64,000 bases of DNA from Antennarius striatus. Lineage: Eukaryota > Chordata > Actinopteri > Lophiiformes > Antennariidae. The translations under genes and the position numbers were made by a program. Below the pieces are notes generated by a model. It searched no databases, had not been told where the DNA came from, and worked only from the letters and a program-made list of their open reading frames with translations. Shown one piece after another: positions 57,744 to 64,000 of this stretch (positions are counted from its first letter, which is position 1; each line of letters starts with the position of its first letter). The DNA lies in NCBI RefSeq assembly GCF_040054535.1, contig NC_090785.1, positions 10,392,501 to 10,456,500 on the forward strand, read 5' to 3'.

Positions 57744-60700
57744 GTGTGTGTCACGCAGGCTTTGAACAAATGATCAAAACATATCTTATGATGCTTTTCT
57801 AAAATAACATACAGATTGCTCTTTACAGACACTTGACAGTTTCCTGATGAGTAATCACTTGGTAACAATGGTGAGGGAAAAAAGGCTCTTAAAATATACA
57901 GTATATAACAAATACATTTGGTTTTGGATTTGCAGCAATTTCACTGACTTGAATTTAAATACGTAGATACTGTATGATGAAAGCAATCCATGGAGTTAAA
58001 TTGTAAATTGAGATATTTACAGTTAAAAACTCTTTAACACAATTGCTTTGCCCATTGGCACTAGGTACATCATAATACATAACCCTTTAATTCAATACTA
58101 ATAGCTCTGTCCTTCTACTTGGTTTAATTAGATAATTTTATTTATTAATAACTTAATAATTAACAATAGAATAAAATGCTCTTCATTTTTTCATGTCCCT
58201 GTCTCAGAGAATTTCTCCTGCCCCTGAGGCTACTGCTCAGATTTACCAGAAAAACCATATGTAACCTCCTGCCATCTCCTTGCCCTTACCACAAAATATC
58301 ATTCCATCACAATCCTGTATTTCTTCATAAATAGAAGCAACCCCCCTGACAGCGAGTTACTACAGTTCACCCACCCACTCCCCCAAACATGTGATATAAA
58401 TGTCAAAAAAAGGAAAAATTAAATTTCTCTCAGCTAGAGATGTAAGATCAAATTATAGCTCTCAGTATTGTGTGTTTCTGTGTACACATGTCGCTGACTA
58501 TCTTTTCATGGTTCTGTTTCCATGATATTTCATGGATAGTTTATGCAACAATATAAATGACATAATTTTTTAAAAATATTTTGGTGTGTACCCTTATCAG
58601 CTACGTTCTCTGTGTGTGACGGACTCTAAGGGGATGAGCGCTGCCCCGAGGCAATTTATAATCTACCTACTCCCACCACTCCCCAGGGAATGCAGTCTGG
58701 TTGCCATTACTGCAGAGAAACCCCCTTTTGAAGGGATTACAGTGTTTTCCCCTGCTCACTGAGTTGATTTATCTTCTGCTAGCTGTATTTAAGTAGTCAC
58801 TTAATGTGTTAATAGTGTTAGACTGGGTCATCTCTGCAGACTATTTAACTTTCATGTTCCAAAGCTCTCTGTCTGGTGGAAATGCTGATTTCATGGTTAC
58901 CAATCCCGGTCACTAAATATCAAGTAGTGACTGTATGGTTTGGACCTTCTGTGTGCATTCTTTCATGTGCATGTTTCCAGGTAATATGGAGGCATTCACT
59001 GGGGCACGTTAGGGTGACTCTCCTCCAGATAATGGGATTAGCATTTCACTCCACAGTTTTGGGGGTCACAGAGCATGATTAAAGGGCAGAGTGCATTATC
59101 TTCCTCTCTCAGAGTTTCTGGGTTTTCCAAGTACGCCTATGTGTATGAACATCTCCTCAAATGAGTCTGTGTTTCCGTAGTCTGCTCGGGTTGCTAAGCA
59201 ACCCTATGTCTGCACATTGGAGTGGGGGTGGGAAGGAACAGAAGCACCAGGTCAACAGCAACAGACACTCAGAGGCATTGCTACATCTGATTGGACACAT
59301 CGATGCTCCTCATGAATGATGCTGATCGTGTTGAGTGGCTGTGTGTGAATTGTGTTTACGACCATCCTGTCCATCCACAGAAGATAATCTATCTGTGTCA
59401 GAAACTGAGAATCACATTCTACCTTCTACCTTTCTTTCACATTGCTGTGACAGAGAAAGAAGCAATGAGAAGAGATTCTGTTAAATATTTGTGAAATCTG
59501 GCTCAACATTAACTACAGATATTTTGTACAATCCTGCCTTTTATATTAAAAGCCATAGCTTTTCTGTAATTACGTCATATTTATGATCTAAATGTGTCAG
59601 CTGAAAATTTTCAAAACTTAGAACTTTTCTCCTTTTCTGCCAACTAAATCCTCGGATTTTTTGTAGACCAAGCAATCATGACAAGAGCCCACATACCTTT
59701 TCAGTGTCAGACAGTACTGACTCTTTGTCTGACTATATTTAAAATGAATGGCTGCAGAATTGGAATACTGTATGTGCTAAACTCCTAAAGAACAAATGTA
59801 GGTTCTTCACCTGCATCCTTAGGAACTCCATAGAAGGAAACAATGTCAGATCACCATTCCAGAGTACTGGGTCCAAATGTAATTGTAGGTGATGACTGGT
59901 CACACCATCATCACCAAGGTAACGTGACTGGTGTGATGCCAAACCTTCAAGACTGAATGATGCGGTGGTCAGAGTAGACAGACTGACACAGTGCTGTTGT
60001 ACAAATCCAGGATCAAACTTGGGGGGTTAACAAGGATAAGCTGGAATGGATTTACTGTATATGAAAAAAGCTACTAGGAAATAGAGAATTAGTGGTAAAT
60101 TACTGCTTTTTATGATGACTGTTATGATCAATAAATGAACTATATATTGGAGAAAATTGAAGAGAGTTGTCCTAGCAGAAACCAGATACATATCCACTAT
60201 TTAGTTTGCTAACTACGTAGTTAATTCACTAACATGCTCTTCATATTTTTTGTAATTAATGCTGTATGAAAAGAATATTCCAGAATTTTCTTCCCAAAAT
60301 TATCAGACGATAATTAACGAAAGTTTTCCTTTAATTATTACAGTAGTTATTTAGATTAATTACCCTGTTTGGCCACTCTCTGCGGGATGAATGCAGTATT
60401 TCTAGGGGGACTTCTGGTATTAAGCTATTCTGTGATGATGGAGCAGCTGGTAATGTTCATCAACTTTCAAAACCATTTGACCCTGATTGTTTAATAGTAA
60501 ACCCAAATCTGTAAGACTGACATGAACCAGTTCAGTTTCCTAGTCGACAGGTGTAAGAAAATAATAGAAATACAATTACAAATTAAGAGAGCCCAAGATG
60601 ATATTGTGTAACATCATGACGACCGCATACACTGAACAATGATGTAAAATGATATACAGCAAAAAAAAAGAAGATGTGTCTGAGAGGTAATGAGCTTTTT

Positions 60701-62030
60701 AGGGTTTGTGTTTAATTTATAACTTAAGTGATCTGCTAACCTTGACCTATTTGTTGATAATCAATGGATCTATTTATAGATACACATTTTACTTCTTAAT
60801 TGAGTAAAAGAAACACAAAATTAATTTAATGTGAACAGTTTAACACAGTTTTCTAACAGATTGATTGCAAATGAGTAAAATTATAACATATTATATTCAT
60901 CTGTATAAATAATATTACTACACCGGCTCGATTGTCAGTAATCCATTGGTAAATGATTTCAGTCTCATTTTATTACATCTTGACCACATAAAAGCTTGTA
61001 AACACCATGAAAAATAGAGTTCATCAAAGAAATCCGAAAAACAAGAAAAAATATTTCCTTTCTTTCCCATTCAGATCTGGTTAGAGCTGGAGTGACAGCA
61101 AAACACCAAACCTTGTGGGTTTACAGGTTCAACCAGAAGGTTTGGGTGAAGAGGTGGAGACGTGCAGGTTGAACAGTAGCTGAATATGAGAAACAATGGG
61201 TGGGCTCAGTGGAGCTTTGTGGTAGATGTTCGACTGGTGGGGGGCAGTCATAAGGGCAGATATGGTATGGTGTGTGGCGCGTGGCCCACCATTGGTAACT
61301 AGTGGGTGGGGGAGAGCAATGCTGGCAGGCATGGAGTAAGTCAGATAAACAGCTCTTCTTGTACCCTGCTGTGGGGGCTTTGGAGCCGGGTGGCAGACAG
61401 CCAGCAGCACCAGTGATGGCACCAACTGTCACTGGCAGCCCCCCACCCTCTACCGCCTCGCTGACTGACGCCTCTGTCTGTGCTGTGTATGAAATTCTCT
61501 TACAGTCACTGGACATTTCTGTTCCTTGGAAAGCCTCGCTGGCAGGCTTGAAATGTTTGTGTTTCTTCAAATGAGGATAATTTCTTAAATTCATAGACTG
61601 CATGTCACAGTGTGGCATTTACAAAGCCGTATAAGAATTAATTATGGTATGAGGTGAATTGGCATCTAATGTTTTTATATACCTGAAATGAAGGTTTATT
61701 TTGAATTCATGACCACTAAAGAGTAGAAATGACTAGCTCATTTCAAGATAGACCAAAAATGTGCTTTGGATAAATTTGAGCTACCTTTCCTCCCTATTCT
61801 CTAACCTTAGCTCTAACCCTAACCAAAACTACAGGCAATATTTTCATACTTCACAGATATCAGCACCAATTTTACTTGGATACCTCTCTGTTGGTCTGGC
61901 ATATGCAGTTCTACCATGATGGACAACGGTACATGAATTTGTATCATCTATATACTGAAAAAATGTGTTGAAAACCCCAAACTAAAACTTGAATGTTTTC
62001 AACCAAAGAGTGAGTGTAGTAAGGAGGTGA
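55954..62030. other. Gene-poor AT-rich region
   Basis: About 6 kb shows no frame with a recognisable domain or a consistent exon chain. A (GT)n run lies at 57699-57751. Some blocks, such as 57000-57600 and 58600-59300, are less AT-rich and unique-looking and could hold regulatory DNA, but nothing specific can be shown. Confidence 0.4.
57699..57751. repeat. (GT)n microsatellite
   Basis: About 25 GT units with one GC change. Confidence 0.95.
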
Positions 62031-62039
62031 AGAAATGGA

Positions 62040-62295
62040 TCCTGGTAGGGAATGGGTGGAGGAAAGTGTCAGGTGTCTCGTGTGACAGAAGAGTCTCTGA
62101 GTCTCAATGGTTTAGACACGTCCACAGGAGAAATCATGACTATTTTTGGTAAAAGGGTGTTGAGGATGGAGTTACCAGGCAAGAGGGCAATTGGAAGATC
62201 ACAGGATAGATGTAGTGAGGGAAGACATGATGAGGGTTGGTGTTAGAAAGGAGGATGCAGAAGATAGGCTGACATGGAAAAGGATGAAGATTTAA
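62040..62295 (+). mobile_element. Carboxyl-terminal remnant of an RTE-like LINE
   Basis: The translated pieces KRVLRMELPGKRAIGRSQDR and, in the next frame, DVVREDMMRVGVRKEDAEDR-LTWKRM resemble the conserved carboxyl tail of fish and reptile RTE-type reverse transcriptases (PGKR-x-RGRP then MDVVREDM). One frame change between the two pieces shows it is dead. No other part of the element is visible nearby. Confidence 0.6.
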
Positions 62296-62699
62296 AACTT
62301 TAATAGAACCTTTAGTTGGCAAAAGTAGTTCTTATAACATGTTTTATAGAACATACATTATAATTATGGTCACCTGAGTCTTGTATAGCTTCAAGAAATG
62401 TTTGGGACCTGGCTATGAGAATGTTACCTGTTTTCTCATCTAACTTTACACAAGAGAGTAAAATACATAATTGATATGAATACCCAAAAAGTCACATCAG
62501 GAGTGTGTAATGTTACACATCAACTTCCTTGCCAGTATCTGTTTGGTGTGATTGTTGTGGACTTGATAATAAAACCTTGAAGTATCTTGAAGTAAATGAT
62601 AACTTAATAAGAACATGCCTTGATAAGTCACTACTGTAATCAATAATTGAATTATCACCCGTCCCTCCCCTTAAATGAGATTCCGCTAACAATTAAAAT

Positions 62700-62702
<3 letters not shown>

Positions 62703-62733
<31 letters not shown>
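62703..62733. repeat. (TG)n microsatellite
   Basis: About 15 TG units. Confidence 0.9.
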
Positions 62734-62735
<2 letters not shown>

Positions 62736-63059
62736 GCAGTGCGTTAATTGTCCCTGTGCTAATTAAATAATGTGTCCAGGTAAATCCTGTCATTGTCGCT
62801 CCTCGGTGGTTTACACTCAGGACTCAGTCAGGTGGAACAGCCCTATCCTCTTCCTCTTTTTTTGCTCCCTGCTCTCCCTCCCATTAGTCACAACCTAATG
62901 AGACACTCAGCAGGTTCTGCTCTGCCACCCACTCCTCCATCTCTCTCCATTCCTCTATCATATTCAATCACCTGCTGCCACTGGTCAAGCAGACCTCAGC
63001 TCTGTGATGATTGGTTGAATGGGTGGCGTCTGCTCTGATGCATCACACACGTACCAGTA

Positions 63060-63068
63060 GCAGGACTG

Positions 63069-63104
<36 letters not shown>

Positions 63105-63301
63105 CCCCTCTCTCCACCTCTCACATTGCCTTTCATACATACGCCTGAGCACAGACTGCAGCAGAACGCTGGACCAGAAGGATTTTCCTCCTCTTATCAG
63201 AGCAGCAGAGAAACCAGAGAGACAGTTACTCTGAGTTGGAGAGAGACGTTATCCATGGAGGATCTGCTGAGGAGTATCTGATCCGAAAGCTACAGAGTGT
63301 G

Positions 63302-63336
<35 letters not shown>

Positions 63337-63887
63337 TTGACCCTCTGTGTATGTTTGTGTGTGTTTGTCTATTCGTGTGAATTTACTGCAGGAGCAGCAG
63401 CACTGCAGATACGCCGTCCAGTGGCTCTGCTCACACCTTTTCCCCCTCCCCCCATTCATTTCCTCCTCACTTCATCTACTCCCCTCGCTTCTGTCGGAAT
63501 AGCCACTAATAATTGTGGACTTCATCTATTTCTGAGAGCATAGGGTATGTGTATGTTTTGAATCTGTGAAGATGGCCACACCTGGACACGTCAGCCACAG
63601 GGTGGACATGAAGTGTGAAGGATTCTTCTCCCCTCACATGTGATGCATCATCTCAGGAGGCACTGGCAGCTTTTTTTTTTTTTTTTTTTTTTTTTAATAT
63701 TGTTTTCGAATTCTTTTCCAGCAGGTTTGCATCTGGCTCTCGGGAGCAGTTTCTGTGGACCACTACACCCACCCTTCCCTTTCCTTGGGGACGGCCCACT
63801 CCCTCCCTACCTGCCCCTCATCCTCATTTAAGGATAGGATGCCTGGCTCTGCGCCCCTGTGCTGAGGAGGCATTGGCGGGCAGCAGT
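63060..63887 (+). promoter_or_regulatory. Presumed promoter and 5' UTR of a gene running off the right end
   Basis: The base composition changes from AT-rich to mixed. A (CT)n run at 63070-63101 (GAGA-type) is followed by GC-richer transcript-like DNA, a (GT)n run at 63303-63334 and a T-run at 63671-63695. A short upstream ORF (ATG 63839, 8 codons, stop TGA) lies 49 bases before the main ATG at 63888. Exon limits are not clear. Confidence 0.35.
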
Positions 63888-64000
63888 ATGGGCGCTGTGC
63901 TGGCCGGCATCCCCACCACCCCCTCCACCACCGATCTGCCACCACAACGCTGCCCCACCGAGAGGGGCACTCCAAACAGCCCCGCCGATGGGCGAAGACA
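63888..64000 (+). CDS. Amino-terminal start of an unidentified protein (3' part outside window)
   Basis: ATG at 63888 in a purine-preceded context (CAGTATGG) opens a frame that is still open at the window end, 37 codons later (MGAVLAGIPTTPSTTDLPPQ, then a Pro/Arg/Thr-rich stretch). Codon use is GC-rich, unlike the flanking spacer. No domain or known amino terminus is recognised, so no function is given. It may be a chance frame in a 5' UTR. Confidence 0.35.
   Translation, partial: MGAVLAGIPTTPSTTDLPPQRCPTERGTPNSPADGRR

Noticed and set aside
61121-61618. 165-residue open frame on the minus strand
   Set aside because: Its composition (His, Pro, Ser and Cys scattered), lack of any domain, the overlapping open frame on the other strand and lack of splice context point to a chance frame.

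Overview
The window is nuclear DNA of a teleost fish, probably a spiny-rayed (percomorph-type) species. The evidence is compact vertebrate GT-AG genes, lens beta-crystallins, dense CA/GT microsatellites, an L2/CR1-type LINE, tRNA-like SINE pieces and long AT-rich spacers. There is no bacterial, organellar or viral gene set, and I saw no LTR element, CRISPR array or RNA gene.

Layout from left to right: (1) 1-3995 (+), the last four exons of a BTB-domain gene resembling btbd18. (2) 4815-7045 (-) and 8738-10545 (+), a divergent pair of lens beta-crystallin genes, beta-A1-like and beta-B1, each with a noncoding first exon and a TATA box. (3) 11100-21000 (-), a neuronal calcium-binding protein gene of the CaBP1/CaBP2/caldendrin type. 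It has one shared EF-hand core and two separate sets of 5' exons. One encodes a myristoylated MGNC amino end and the other a caldendrin-like amino end about 5 kb further upstream. (4) 24365-33380 (-), a complete class IV TRIM E3 ligase gene (RING, B-box2, coiled coil, PRY/SPRY) carrying a LINE in one intron. (5) 37530-38715 (+), a two-exon secreted ENDOD1-like endonuclease. (6) 39570-44100 (-), 48000-52090 (+) and 53200-55960 (+), three C2H2 zinc-finger genes that share one amino-terminal helix, with a complete mif gene (44461-46410, +) between the first two. (7) 56-63 kb, gene-poor DNA with old repeats. (8) 63.1-64 kb (+), the likely 5' UTR and first coding codons of a gene that runs off the end.

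Exon joins were checked by reading frame. Eight genes (both crystallins, cabp2, TRIM, endod1-like, mif and the zinc-finger genes) give open frames of whole codons when the stated GT-AG junctions are used. The crystallin pair probably shares lens regulation. The CaBP locus makes alternative products from alternative promoters. The zinc-finger/mif block looks like local duplication of one zinc-finger family around mif, with a shared divergent promoter between zinc-finger gene 1 and mif. No wholly new system is evident. The most interesting points are the two-ended CaBP locus, the LINE tail sitting at a splice acceptor of the TRIM gene, and the zinc-finger trio with a common amino-terminal module.
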